Origin: Paenibacillus oryzae
GTDB lineage: Bacteria > Bacillota > Bacilli > Paenibacillales > Paenibacillaceae
Assembly: GCF_001675045.1 (NCBI RefSeq)
Contig: NZ_LYPA01000046.1
Location: forward strand, 91,678-155,677
Length of the DNA: 64,000 nucleotides
Direction of reading: 5' to 3'
Numbering within the stretch: the stretch's first letter is position 1; each line of letters begins with the position of its first letter. The notes below the pieces were generated by a model. The model saw only the letters and a program-made list of their open reading frames with translations. It did not search any database and was not told where the DNA came from. Shown here piece after piece: positions 25,220-34,399 of this stretch. A program made the translations under genes and the position numbers.

Positions 25220-26413
25220 TTGTGGGGCAATCCAATAGAGATGAGTGGTGTCATGCCGGTTTCAGCAGTTCAAACGCTCAGCAATCAAAAGCTGTCGCGG
25301 ATTTTCTTTTATGGTTTGACCGCAGCCTATGTGAGCCTGCTGCTGCTTTACCTTGTGTTGTCCCACTATCGTGGGTTGGTCATAGCGGCAGGGTTGATCG
25401 GCCTTTATTTTTTTAGGCATTCCGGCTATATACTAAAGCGTCCCAGGCTTCACCTTATTGCGGCGTACTCCCCAATTGTTGAAATCGTGTTGCTGTTTAT
25501 TCTATTTTTACGAAGCGGGACCGAAATTGAAAGCATTGTTTTTGTTATTTTTGCTGCGGATATTTTGCTGAATTACAAGTCATGGTACGCATTGCCTTTT
25601 GCTTATGCCGGATTTGTTGCTTATCTTTTTGCATGGCCGGAGAACGGGAGGGATGTGTGGCAGCATGCGTTTTATTTGCTGAGCTATACATGCCTGGTTC
25701 TTCCGATCTGGAGCACAAAGCTGCTGCTTAACGGGAGAGATGCGACGCTCCGGTTAAATGAAGCTTTGATCCAGGAGGCCAAAACGAAGGAGGAGCTGGC
25801 GGTATTCAAGGAGAGGGCGCGTATTGCGGAAGAGGTTCATGACACGGTGGGGCATACGTTGACAACGGCAATTGTAGCTCTGGAAGGAGCCGGCTTGCTT
25901 ATGGATGCCAGGCCGGAGGAAGCGCGCCGCAAAATTACGGTAGCGCGCGAGCAATTGAAGGAAGGGCTTGGCAATATACGGCAGGTCGCTAGAGCTTTAA
26001 AGGACAATGGCGGTAACGAGGGGCGCGGATTTAAAGAACATATAGAGAAAATGCTGCGGGATACGGCGGAGCAAACAGGCGTTCAATTTTCATTGCAGCT
26101 AGTGCTTTCCTCTCCGCTGCTGTCTCTTCAGGAATATGTGTTGATCAACTCGATCAAGGAAGCAATCACCAACGCGATAAAGCATGGTCGCGCAGACGCA
26201 ATTGGCGTTACTATTGAGGAGAGGCAAGAGGCCATTTTTGTGAGTGTGAAGGATAACGGCAGAGGAAGCGACGGAGTTGTATATGGCTTCGGATTACATG
26301 CAATAGAAGAAAGAATTACGGCAATCGGCGGGAGAATGAGCGTGCAAAGCGGACCAATGGAGGGATTTGCCCTGCATATTCAAATGCCGGTGGCGAGGGG
26401 GAGCGAACAATGA
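25220..26413 (+). CDS. NarL-type sensor histidine kinase
   Basis: The 397-residue protein has about five N-terminal membrane helices and no large external domain. A coiled segment leads to a HisKA_3 dimerisation domain, with the phospho-acceptor His in ARIAEEVHDTVGHTLT, and an HATPase domain (NAITNAIKHG, VKDNGRGSDG, YGFGLHAIEERI). Kinases of this layout usually sense membrane state or antimicrobial stress. TTG 25220 is used but an ATG at 25241 or 25253 is possible. The stop overlaps the regulator start (ATGA). Confidence 0.9.
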   Translation: MWGNPIEMSGVMPVSAVQTLSNQKLSRIFFYGLTAAYVSLLLLYLVLSHYRGLVIAAGLIGLYFFRHSGYILKRPRLHLIAAYSPIVEIVLLFILFLRSGTEIESIVFVIFAADILLNYKSWYALPFAYAGFVAYLFAWPENGRDVWQHAFYLLSYTCLVLPIWSTKLLLNGRDATLRLNEALIQEAKTKEELAVFKERARIAEEVHDTVGHTLTTAIVALEGAGLLMDARPEEARRKITVAREQLKEGLGNIRQVARALKDNGGNEGRGFKEHIEKMLRDTAEQTGVQFSLQLVLSSPLLSLQEYVLINSIKEAITNAIKHGRADAIGVTIEERQEAIFVSVKDNGRGSDGVVYGFGLHAIEERITAIGGRMSVQSGPMEGFALHIQMPVARGSEQ

Positions 26414-27081
26414 ACGATGGACAAAAAATCAGCGTATTGCTGGTGGACGATCAACGGCTGATGCTGGAGGGATTGGAAACGCTGCTGTCCCTGCGTCCCG
26501 ATATGGAGGTTGTGGGGACGGCTGAAAGCGGAGAAGAAGCGCTTGAAGCATTGCAAAGACTTCAATCCCTCCAAAACGTTGTTCCTGACGTTATTCTGAT
26601 GGATATCCGAATGCCGGGCATGGGCGGGGTGAAGGCTACCGAAGCTGTCCTGGACCGTTATCCTGGCATCGTCGTTTTAATTTTGACGACCTTTGATGAC
26701 GATGTCTATATTATAGAAGCGTTAAGCAACGGGGCATCGGGTTATTTGCTCAAGGACATCGACGGTGAGAAGCTTGCGTCAGCTATCCACGAGGCAATGA
26801 CCGGCAACTTGCTGCTGACTGGCAAAGTGGCCCGCAAGCTTGCCCTTACTGCCCGCAGCCAAAATGCCCGGTTTGAGAAGGGGAGCGGGGCGTTTGAGCT
26901 GACTCCGAGAGAGCGCGAGCTGGCGCGGCTGCTTGTGGAGGGGCTTAATTCAAAGGAGATTGCCGGGAAGCTTCATCTGACTCAAGGCACAGTCAAAAAC
27001 TATTTAAGCGACATTTACGCCAAAATCGGCACTAACGACCGGGCCAAAGCGGTTTTGTTATTAAAAGGGTATTTGTTGTGA
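26410..27081 (+). CDS. NarL/LuxR-family response regulator
   Basis: The 223-residue protein combines a receiver domain (VDDQ, phospho-acceptor D65 in VILMDIRMPG, K in YLLKDID) and a C-terminal LuxR helix-turn-helix (LTPRERELARLLVEGLNSKEIAGKL, GTVKNYLSDIYAKI). It is the partner of the overlapping kinase and ends the CPBP-kinase-regulator operon. Its target genes are unknown; autoregulation of this operon is the simplest guess. Confidence 0.95.
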   Translation: MNDGQKISVLLVDDQRLMLEGLETLLSLRPDMEVVGTAESGEEALEALQRLQSLQNVVPDVILMDIRMPGMGGVKATEAVLDRYPGIVVLILTTFDDDVYIIEALSNGASGYLLKDIDGEKLASAIHEAMTGNLLLTGKVARKLALTARSQNARFEKGSGAFELTPRERELARLLVEGLNSKEIAGKLHLTQGTVKNYLSDIYAKIGTNDRAKAVLLLKGYLL

Positions 27082-27166
27082 ACCGCGATAATGGACAAGC
27101 ACGGTCCACATAAACATCTACGATGTCAAACAAGGTTATTCTCCTCCTAACGAGTTAAGCGTTCAC

Positions 27167-28645
27167 TTACAGCTCGACAACTTTGCTGGCAACCTTCGTT
27201 TGAAATTCGCGATCATGCTCGACAAAAAGCAGGGTTGGCGAATACTCCAGCAGCAATTCCTCAATTTGCATGCGTGAAAAAACATCAATAAAATTCAAGG
27301 GTTCATCCCAAACATGAAGATGGGCGCTTTCGCAAAGGCTTTTTGCAATCAACACCTTCTTTTTTTGCCCTCCGCTAAATGAAGAGATGTCCTTTTCAAA
27401 CTGCAGGCGTGAAAAATCAAGCTTTCTTAAAATGGCTTTAAACAAGCTCACGTCAATTCGGTTGTCATGGGCATAATCGACCAAATCCCCATAAAGCTGC
27501 GAGGTGTCTTGTGAAACATAAGAAATCTTCAACTGGCTCCCTTTACGAAAAACTCCGCTGTAGGGAATTTCCTCGCCAAGAATAAGCTTTAGTATGCTCG
27601 TTTTTCCGGAGCCGTTTTTGCCTGTCAGTGCTATGCGATCTCCTTGCTCGACGGTGAACGATACGCCGCTGCAAACGGTATTCCCGCCATAGCTGACCGC
27701 AACATTTTCCAATGCAAGCATTTGCGTTTTGTGATACGCCAGCTGGGCCAGCTTCAAGCTTTCCGTGCTTTCAATATTTTTTAAAAGCTTGGAGCTTTCT
27801 TCAATAGCGGATTGCTGCCGTTGTTCAATGGATTTGGAACGCTTCATCATTTTTGCGGCCTTGTGCCCGACATATCCTTTGTCGATTTTGGAGCCGGAGT
27901 TACGCGAACCATTTTTAGATTTTTCAACCTCATGTGACCATTTGTTCGTTCTTTTTGCCGCATCGGAAAGTCTTTTAATATCCTTTTTCAGCTTTTCATT
28001 TTCAGTCAGCTCATAGTGATCCTGCCGTTGCTTATTTTCCCACCAATCCGAATAATTGCCCCTCTGGATTTCAATTTGCGTCTTGTTAATGGACAGAATA
28101 TGATCTATGCAATTATCCAAAAAGGCGCGGTCATGGGATACCAGAATAAAACCGCTTTTGGACTTCAGGTAATCGCTGACCAGCTTTCTTGCATGAATAT
28201 CGAGGTGATTGGTTGGTTCGTCAATAAGCAGGAAGTTGTTTTCTTTTAAAAAAAGCGTTGCTAATAAAACCTTTGTTTGCTCACCGTTGGACATTGAAGC
28301 AAATGGGCGGTACAACACATCCTCCGATACCTTCAATAGCGATAGCTCTCTTGAAAGCTGCCAATATTCATAGCCGGAATAGATTTCATCAACTACATCC
28401 AAGGTGTTGGCGTCCTTGTTCTTGACCTGAAAAGGGAAATAGTCAAAGCTGACATCTGCGGATATGTTGCCGCTGTATTCGTATTTCCCGAGCAGCAGAT
28501 TAAGAATGGTTGTTTTGCCTCGGCCGTTTCTTCCCGTAAAGCCTAACTTCCAATCGGTATTGATTTGAAAACTGACATTTTCAAAGATGTTGTCGTAGCT
28601 GTCTTCGTAAGCGAAGGTAAGGTTGGCGACATTGATTAAAGACAT
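27167..28645 (-). CDS. Lsa-like ABC-F ribosomal protection protein
   Basis: The 492-residue protein has two ATPase domains and no membrane segments, the ABC-F layout. Walker A motifs are GRNGRGKTT and GKNGSGKTS, signatures MSNGEQTKV and FSGGQKKKV, Walker B FLLIDEPTNHLD and LHVWDEPLNFID. The N-terminal blocks (NTDWKLGFTGRNGRGKTT, PFASMSNGEQTKVLL) and the Lys/Arg-rich interdomain arm match Lsa-type proteins. Those proteins displace lincosamides, streptogramin A and pleuromutilins from the ribosome. Atypically, the second Walker B ends in PLNFID rather than the PTNHLD form. The GGGGG-containing site precedes ATG 28645. An attenuator lies directly upstream. Confidence 0.92.
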   Translation of the reverse strand: MSLINVANLTFAYEDSYDNIFENVSFQINTDWKLGFTGRNGRGKTTILNLLLGKYEYSGNISADVSFDYFPFQVKNKDANTLDVVDEIYSGYEYWQLSRELSLLKVSEDVLYRPFASMSNGEQTKVLLATLFLKENNFLLIDEPTNHLDIHARKLVSDYLKSKSGFILVSHDRAFLDNCIDHILSINKTQIEIQRGNYSDWWENKQRQDHYELTENEKLKKDIKRLSDAAKRTNKWSHEVEKSKNGSRNSGSKIDKGYVGHKAAKMMKRSKSIEQRQQSAIEESSKLLKNIESTESLKLAQLAYHKTQMLALENVAVSYGGNTVCSGVSFTVEQGDRIALTGKNGSGKTSILKLILGEEIPYSGVFRKGSQLKISYVSQDTSQLYGDLVDYAHDNRIDVSLFKAILRKLDFSRLQFEKDISSFSGGQKKKVLIAKSLCESAHLHVWDEPLNFIDVFSRMQIEELLLEYSPTLLFVEHDREFQTKVASKVVEL

Positions 28646-28660
28646 GGATAGTCCCCCTTC

Positions 28661-28701
28661 AAAAAAAATGGGCTACAAGAAAGTTACCCTTCTTGTAGCC
28701 C
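28661..28701 (-). terminator. Leader terminator immediately before the ABC-F gene
   Basis: A perfect 12-bp stem (28690-28701 with 28670-28681 on the minus strand, GGGCTACAAGAA/TTCTTGTAGCCC) with an 8-base loop is followed by A and eight T. It ends 15 bases before the ABC-F start, within the leader. Confidence 0.9.
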
Positions 28702-28839
28702 AAACAGATACAACTGTCCCATAACATCTAATGGAACAGCCTTGTATACACGTTGAGTGAAGAGAATAAGTAACTTTCTTGCTCGCAAAAAATAAAACAG
28801 CATATGTTTTATCTTTTAAACGCTTAGCAAGCAAGAAGT

Positions 28840-28845
28840 TTACAT
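28840..28845 (-). other. Start-stop upstream ORF (ATG TAA)
   Basis: On the minus strand ATG is followed at once by TAA. AGGAG lies 12 bases upstream and GAGG 6 bases upstream. It sits about 29 bases after the predicted transcript start and directly next to attenuator region 1. A ribosome at this site would cover region 1. Confidence 0.55.
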
Positions 28846-28930
28846 TATTCGCCTCAGCTCCTATTCTTAAAGTTGCTTACAGTTTAGCACAACATCGAGA
28901 GCGCTTCAACCTGTAAACCAACCAATCCTC

Positions 28931-28977
28931 TTGACTTTTTGCGTATGTTACTCTACATTATAGACAGGCAGTCGGTC
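28931..28977 (+). promoter_or_regulatory. Promoter and probable operator of the TetR gene
   Basis: TTGACT (28931-28936), a 17-base spacer and TACATT (28954-28959) form a promoter. An imperfect 15-base inverted repeat, GACAGGCAGTCGGTC (28963-28977), lies at the expected transcript start, where a TetR repressor would block it. Confidence 0.5.
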
Positions 28978-28996
28978 GATGAAAAGGAGTTATGAG

Positions 28997-29650
28997 ATGA
29001 GAGTTACAAAAGAACCGGAAGAACGAAGAAACGAAATTCTGGATGCGGCGGATAAGCTTTTTGGAGAAAAGGGCTTTGACGGCACCACCACTAACGATAT
29101 TTTGAAGATGGTGGGTATCGCCCGGGGAACGCTGTATTATCACTTTAAGTCAAAAGAGGACATCATGGATGCTTTGATTGAGCGTTACAATGTCCGCTTG
29201 CTGGATGCTGCAAAACAAATTGCATCAGACCAGAGCATTCCTGTCAACGAACGCATTACCCGCGTCGTTTTGGCCATGAATCTGGGCGGCGGCGATAGCG
29301 ACAAGGAAATTATGGAGCATATTCACAAGCCTCAAAACGCGCTGATGCATCAAAAAATTCAGAAGGCCGTCATCGGCGGCGTAACTCCTATTCTGGCGGA
29401 CATTATTCGCGAGGGCATTCAGCAAGGCGTTTACGAAACGCCCTATCCTCATGAATGTATGGAAATGGTTATTGTTTACGCTAATGTTATTTTTGATGAG
29501 CAGATGATTGAAATAGCGGAAGAGGAGAGAGCTACACGAATCCAGGCATTTATATTCAATGTAGAGAGATTGCTTGGCACCAAAAGCGGGAGCCTTCTGT
29601 CCCATATTATGCCTCTATTTCAGAAAGAAAGCGGCGGCGCTACTAAATAA
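28997..29650 (+). CDS. TetR-family repressor of the adjacent ABC system
   Basis: The 217-residue protein has a standard TetR N-terminal helix-turn-helix (RRNEILDAADKLFGEKGFDGTTTNDILKMVGIARGTLYYHFKSKEDI read in segments) and an all-helical ligand domain. The ATG at 28997 is chosen because AAGGAG lies seven bases upstream; an ATG at 28979 has no ribosome site. It precedes a permease and ATPase on the same strand, so it probably controls an exporter-like system and itself through the inverted repeat at 28963-28977. Confidence 0.9.
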   Translation: MRVTKEPEERRNEILDAADKLFGEKGFDGTTTNDILKMVGIARGTLYYHFKSKEDIMDALIERYNVRLLDAAKQIASDQSIPVNERITRVVLAMNLGGGDSDKEIMEHIHKPQNALMHQKIQKAVIGGVTPILADIIREGIQQGVYETPYPHECMEMVIVYANVIFDEQMIEIAEEERATRIQAFIFNVERLLGTKSGSLLSHIMPLFQKESGGATK

Positions 29651-29774
29651 AGTGTAATAATGTAGTGAAAAATGAAACCGTTCAAAAAAGTGGGGAAATG
29701 AAACAGCTCAACGAAGCGGAAAAGTACCGCACAATGAAGTATAAATGTGAAACGGAAAGAGGTGAAGCGTAACC

Positions 29775-32108
29775 ATGTTTTTTAGAATTATACGTAAGGA
29801 TATGGCGAAGAGCAAGCTCATCACGGTAACAACGACGATTTTTGTCGCGGCGGCAGCCATGCTGGTTTCGCTGGCAGCCATACTCGCCGTTAATCTTGCG
29901 GGTGCGATCGATAATCTAATGACGCAATCCAAAACGCCTCATTTTTTGCAAATGCATGCCGGTGACATTGATCTGCCTCGACTGGAGGCTTTTGCGCAAG
30001 GAGATGCGGGGCGGGACAAATTTCAAGTGGAGGCGTTCCAGGCCGCTGAATTTCTCAATGTGGACAGCGCGCGGATAGTCATCGGCGGGAGCTCCCTAAG
30101 CGGCAGCGTTCAGGATAACGGCTTTGCCACCCAAAGCGATTCTTTTGATTATTTGCTGGATCTGGAAGGGAATGTCATTCAACCCTCTGCCGGAGAGGTA
30201 TACGTACCGATTGCATATATGAAGGATGGCACTGCAAAAATCGGCGACATTGTTGAGGTGCACGGCAAGGAGCTTGTTGTTGCCGGATTTTTACGGGATT
30301 CTCAGATGAATTCGCTCCTGGCCTCTTCCAAAAGATTTCTGGTGAGCAAGGAGGATTATGCCGAGCTTGAAAAGTACGGAACTACGGAATATTTGATCGA
30401 ATTCCGGCTTCAGGACTCCTCTCAGGTTAGCGAGCTTGAAGCGGCCTATACCGCAGCGAAGCTTGAAGCCAACGGGCCGGCGTTAACGTATCCCTTGTTC
30501 AAAATGCTTAACGCGATTTCCGACGGAATCATGATTGCCGTTATTTGTATGGTCAGCCTGCTTGTTGTAGCTATTGCGATGATGTGCATTCGCTTTACGC
30601 TGCTGGCAAAAATCGAGGACGATTACCGTGAAATCGGCGTCATGAAGGCGATCGGATTGCGGTTGTCGGACATCAAAAAAATATATTTGGCTAAATACGC
30701 GGCCATTGCCGCAGCGGGCAGCATACTCGGCTTTGCCTTATCCTTTTTGTTCAGGGGGACGCTGCTTGAAAACGTCCGGCTGTATATGGGCGAAAGCAAA
30801 CATGCCAGCCTTGCCATTTGGTTTGGATTGCTCGGCGTAACGCTTGTTTTTCTGGCTATCGTTGGTTTTGTGTCCGGGGTGTTGAGGCGTTTCCGGCGGC
30901 TTTCCGCCTCGGAGGCCTTGCGCTTTGGCGCATCCCAGGAAAAAAAGGCTGGCTTCAAACGTGTCCGTCTTAGCAGGAACAGATGGATGGACAGCAATAT
31001 TTTCCTCGGCATCAAGGACGTTCTTTCCAGAAAAGGCATTTATGCCACCATGCTGTCGGTGCTTGTTATTGCTACTTTTATTATGATTGTACCGCAAAAT
31101 CTGCATCATACGATTTCCTCCAAAGGGTTTATTGCTTATTTGGGCATCGGGCAAAGCGATATTCGCATTGATATTCAGCAAACCGATCGTATTGCCGACA
31201 AAGCGAATGAAATAGCGGCCGTGATGAAGGTCGACTCCTCGATATCCCGATATGTCGTGCTTACGACCAAAACCTTTTATGCCAAAATGGATGGAGGCAC
31301 GGAGGAACGAATAAAGGTCGAGCTTGGCAACCATTCAGTATTTCCTTTGAATTATGCCAGCGGCAAAGCGCCTGTTACTGAGAGTGAAATTGCTCTTTCT
31401 TCGCTGAACGCCAAGGAGCTGGTCAAAGAGGTGGGCGACACTATTACGCTGGTCATTGCCGGTAAAGAACAATCGTTGACGGTATCAGGCATCTATTCCG
31501 ATGTGACCAATGGCGGCAAAACGGCAAAGGCGGTGTTCTCAGACGATTCAGCGGACACGATGTGGAGCGTCGTTAGTGCAGAGCTTTCGGATAAGTCGAT
31601 GGTTGCAGCCAAGGTAGCGGAGTATGGACGAACGTTTTCTTTTGCCAAGGTATCGGATATTGACCAATTCGCCTCTCAAACGTTTGGTTCAACAATCAGC
31701 TCCGTTGGTACAGCCTCCAAGGCGGCGGTTGCCGTTGCGCTGGCCGTTATGGTGCTCGTCACGCTGCTGTTTATGAAAATGCTTGTCGCCAAGGACAGAG
31801 GTTCGATTGCCATAATGAAGGCCATTGGTTTTACGAATAAGGATATCATGTCGCAATATGCTTCCCGGTCCATCTTTGTCCTGGTTCTGGGAATTGTGAT
31901 CGGTACCCTGTTGTCCGGAACGCTTGGCGAAGCGCTAGCGGGCGGAGTCATTTCTTCGCTTGGAGCCTCCACGTTTTCGTTTGAAATCAATACGTTGTCT
32001 ACCTATTTATTATTGCCGGTTATGATGGTGGGCGCAGTTCTGCTTGCAACTCTCATCGGCACATCGGGAACGGGAAAAATCGTGATCGCGGATCATATAA
32101 AGGAGTAA
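29775..32108 (+). CDS. FtsX-family ABC transporter permease
   Basis: The 777-residue protein has the MacB/LolE-like arrangement: an N-terminal membrane helix, a large external domain, three membrane helices (about 255-370), another external domain and three C-terminal helices. FtsX blocks are visible at EDDYREIGVMKAIGL and again at DRGSIAIMKAIGFTNKDI. Such permeases extrude lipids, peptides or drugs, or signal mechanically. ATG 29775 has AAAGAGGTG upstream. The ATPase follows three bases after the stop. Confidence 0.9.
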   Translation: MFFRIIRKDMAKSKLITVTTTIFVAAAAMLVSLAAILAVNLAGAIDNLMTQSKTPHFLQMHAGDIDLPRLEAFAQGDAGRDKFQVEAFQAAEFLNVDSARIVIGGSSLSGSVQDNGFATQSDSFDYLLDLEGNVIQPSAGEVYVPIAYMKDGTAKIGDIVEVHGKELVVAGFLRDSQMNSLLASSKRFLVSKEDYAELEKYGTTEYLIEFRLQDSSQVSELEAAYTAAKLEANGPALTYPLFKMLNAISDGIMIAVICMVSLLVVAIAMMCIRFTLLAKIEDDYREIGVMKAIGLRLSDIKKIYLAKYAAIAAAGSILGFALSFLFRGTLLENVRLYMGESKHASLAIWFGLLGVTLVFLAIVGFVSGVLRRFRRLSASEALRFGASQEKKAGFKRVRLSRNRWMDSNIFLGIKDVLSRKGIYATMLSVLVIATFIMIVPQNLHHTISSKGFIAYLGIGQSDIRIDIQQTDRIADKANEIAAVMKVDSSISRYVVLTTKTFYAKMDGGTEERIKVELGNHSVFPLNYASGKAPVTESEIALSSLNAKELVKEVGDTITLVIAGKEQSLTVSGIYSDVTNGGKTAKAVFSDDSADTMWSVVSAELSDKSMVAAKVAEYGRTFSFAKVSDIDQFASQTFGSTISSVGTASKAAVAVALAVMVLVTLLFMKMLVAKDRGSIAIMKAIGFTNKDIMSQYASRSIFVLVLGIVIGTLLSGTLGEALAGGVISSLGASTFSFEINTLSTYLLLPVMMVGAVLLATLIGTSGTGKIVIADHIKE

Positions 32109-32111
32109 ACT

Positions 32112-32867
32112 ATGAAAATAATTCAAGCTAGTCATCTTGTAAAATCCTTTGGCGCAGGCGATGAAAAACGCAACGTTCTTGACGATGTGTCCGTGGAAAT
32201 TAACAAAGGGGAGTTTGTGACGGTTATGGGGCCGTCCGGCTCGGGAAAATCAACGCTGCTGTTTGTGCTGAGCGGCATGGATGGCGCCGATAGCGGCAAG
32301 GTGTCTTTTGACGGTAAGGATTTATCGTCGTTGAAGGACAATGAGCTGGCTGATCTTCGGCGGACGGAGATGGGGTTTGTTTTTCAGAAAGCCGCTTTGC
32401 TGTCTAATTTGAATATTTTGGACAACATTATTTTACCCTCGGTGCGGGGCAATGCCAAACATACGGCAAAGCTGACGGAACGGGCTAAAGGCCTGATGAA
32501 AAAAGCAGGCATTGAGGGCTTGGAGGAGCGCGATCTTACGCAGGTGTCGGGTGGACAGCTTCAGCGTGCGGGCATATGCAGGGCGTTAATGGGAAATCCG
32601 AACATTATTTTCGGCGATGAGCCAACAGGAGCGCTTAATTCCAAAACCGCTGCGGAAATTATGGATATTCTAGCGGAAATCAATGAGGACGGAACCGCGA
32701 TATTGCTGGTGACGCATGATGCGATTGTGGCGGCCAAATCGGAACGTATTTTGTTTATGCTAGATGGAAAAATCGCTAGCGAAATGGCATTGCCCAAATT
32801 CAAAGGCGAACGATTGGATGAAAGAGTAGAGGCCGTTGCCGCCAAAATGCGGGAAATCGGGATATAA
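32112..32867 (+). CDS. MacB/LolD-type ABC transporter ATPase
   Basis: The 251-residue ATPase has Walker A GPSGSGKST, a Q-loop in FVFQKAALL, signature VSGGQLQRAGI, Walker B IIFGDEPTGAL and the switch His in LLVTHDA. It partners the preceding FtsX-type permease. The start lies in a GGAG-containing context overlapping the end of the permease gene, and a terminator lies about 115 bases after the stop, closing the TetR-permease-ATPase unit. Confidence 0.93.
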   Translation: MKIIQASHLVKSFGAGDEKRNVLDDVSVEINKGEFVTVMGPSGSGKSTLLFVLSGMDGADSGKVSFDGKDLSSLKDNELADLRRTEMGFVFQKAALLSNLNILDNIILPSVRGNAKHTAKLTERAKGLMKKAGIEGLEERDLTQVSGGQLQRAGICRALMGNPNIIFGDEPTGALNSKTAAEIMDILAEINEDGTAILLVTHDAIVAAKSERILFMLDGKIASEMALPKFKGERLDERVEAVAAKMREIGI

Positions 32868-32982
32868 ATACGCTGTTAGAGAGAAGGCCACAAGCCTAGA
32901 GAGAAGGTCACAAGCTCCGCTTCCGCTTGTCCGTTCGTGGCAAGCAGGGCCTTGCAATTAAGCAGCTCCTCAACCTAAAAGC

Positions 32983-33034
32983 AACCCCCAGAAAAGCCGT
33001 TATTGCGCGCGGCATTTTGGGGGTTTTCTTTTTG
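32983..33034 (+). terminator. Terminator of the TetR/ABC operon
   Basis: AACCCCCA (32983-32990) pairs with TGGGGGTT (33018-33025), with an inner GCCG/CGGC, followed by TTCTTTTT. It separates the operon from the convergent serine hydrolase gene. Confidence 0.75.
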
Positions 33035-33082
33035 GCTATGGATCGAAAGGAAGCTTCTGTGTTAATCCGCTTTTAAATAGGT

Positions 33083-34273
33083 CTATTGCAGACCGGACCA
33101 AATAATATTGGTGACATTAAAGATAGCTTCGTCATGCCAGTTATCATCCATAAACGGAACAAACCAGACCGCGGCCAGCTGCTCGGTGGGGTCCATAATC
33201 ATGGAGCAGGCTCCTGCGCCTTCATGGCTGTAGCTAGTAGGCGAATAGAGGAAGGCCGAGCCCCTTCGCATATCAAAGCCTATGCCGTAGCTTCTGTCAG
33301 GGTTGTTGCTGCCCCAGCAATAATCAGGCGTATTATATAAAGCGCGCGTTGTAAACTTTTCAACGGTTTTGCGGCCCAAAATTCGCGTTTCTCCCAGCTT
33401 GCCCATGCCCAGCGTCATATTGGCGAACCGGATCAGGTCTGCCGGGGTCGAAGACAAGCCTCCGCCAGTGGAAGGGATGTTTTCCCAAAGCTTCTCGGCG
33501 GGTGAAGCCTCGGCTTGTTTGCCTTCAATAATATCCTTTAAGCGCTGCTCTTGCCGTTCGCTGCGAATAATAAATCGGCTGGCCAATTGGGGAGTCAGCT
33601 GGAACATGCTGTCCTGCATTCCAAGCGGTTTAAGGATTTGCTCCTCGACGTATTGCTCTGCGCCAACACCTGTTACTTTCTTAATGACTTCACCAAGAAT
33701 GCAAAATCCAAAGGAGCAATATTGCCACTCCTCGCCAACCTTCTTGCTCAAACCGCCGCCCAACGCTGCTGAAATCCAGTCAAGCTCGCCATCGGCAGGG
33801 TCATATGTTTCAAAGTAGCGGCCAATCCGGTCCCAATAAGATTGATGATGGGGAATGAGGCTGCTCGCGCAATCGGGATGCAAGCCGGATGTATGAGTCA
33901 GCAGGCTGTAGAGGTCTATTTTATTAAAAGGATCGGCATTAAACTGGGGCAAAAAGAGACCCACCGGATTGTCCAGACGGAGCATGCCGTCCTCTACCAG
34001 CTTGGCGATTGCAACCGTAACGATAGCTTTGGTAATAGAAGCTACACGGTGAGCGGTTGTTGGCAGCAGCGGCTCGTCGCCGCCCCGGAAGGAGAGAGGA
34101 CCAACGGCTCCGTGCATAAATATTTTTCCATAGCGGGAAATACAATAGGATGCCGACTGGATTTTTTTCTGATCCATCAGCTTCTGGAAGTGAGCGTGCA
34201 ATACATCAACTCGGGAAGCGTCGTATCCGACCTCTTCCGGTAAACAATCAACGTGCCCTGGAGCGTATAACAA
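33083..34273 (-). CDS. Class C beta-lactamase-fold serine hydrolase
   Basis: The 396-residue protein has the penicillin-binding/beta-lactamase fold with the SxxK motif SITK (S79, K82) and family block LLTHTSGLHPDC. A WQYCSFGF stretch stands where family members have YSN or YxS. No signal peptide is visible, so it is probably cytoplasmic, like many esterases or D-amino peptidases of this family. The TTG start at 34273 follows AAAGGCGGA. Its substrate is unknown and a role in beta-lactam resistance is not implied. Confidence 0.87.
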   Translation of the reverse strand: MLYAPGHVDCLPEEVGYDASRVDVLHAHFQKLMDQKKIQSASYCISRYGKIFMHGAVGPLSFRGGDEPLLPTTAHRVASITKAIVTVAIAKLVEDGMLRLDNPVGLFLPQFNADPFNKIDLYSLLTHTSGLHPDCASSLIPHHQSYWDRIGRYFETYDPADGELDWISAALGGGLSKKVGEEWQYCSFGFCILGEVIKKVTGVGAEQYVEEQILKPLGMQDSMFQLTPQLASRFIIRSERQEQRLKDIIEGKQAEASPAEKLWENIPSTGGGLSSTPADLIRFANMTLGMGKLGETRILGRKTVEKFTTRALYNTPDYCWGSNNPDRSYGIGFDMRRGSAFLYSPTSYSHEGAGACSMIMDPTEQLAAVWFVPFMDDNWHDEAIFNVTNIIWSGLQ

Positions 34274-34399
34274 TTTGGATTCCGCCTTTCAACAAATAGA
34301 TTTGCTGTTCGCGTGACTTGTCAACACTCCTCTATTATATTTCCAAACACTGTAAGATGAAATGGGATATTTTAAATACAATTATTTTTTACTATATAA

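Larger units (their letters stand above)
28646..28909 (-). promoter_or_regulatory. Ribosome-mediated attenuator leader of the ABC-F gene
   Basis: A promoter (TTGAAG at 28904-28909, 17-base spacer, TAAACT at 28881-28886) starts a leader of about 230 bases. Region 1 (28827-28840) can pair with region 2 (28770-28786). Region 2 can instead pair perfectly over 12 bases with region 4 (28676-28687), which spans the terminator loop and part of its 3' arm. A start-stop ORF abuts region 1. A ribosome stalled there would mask region 1 and favour the antiterminator. The pairing is read directly from sequence; the stalling is inferred. Confidence 0.75.
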
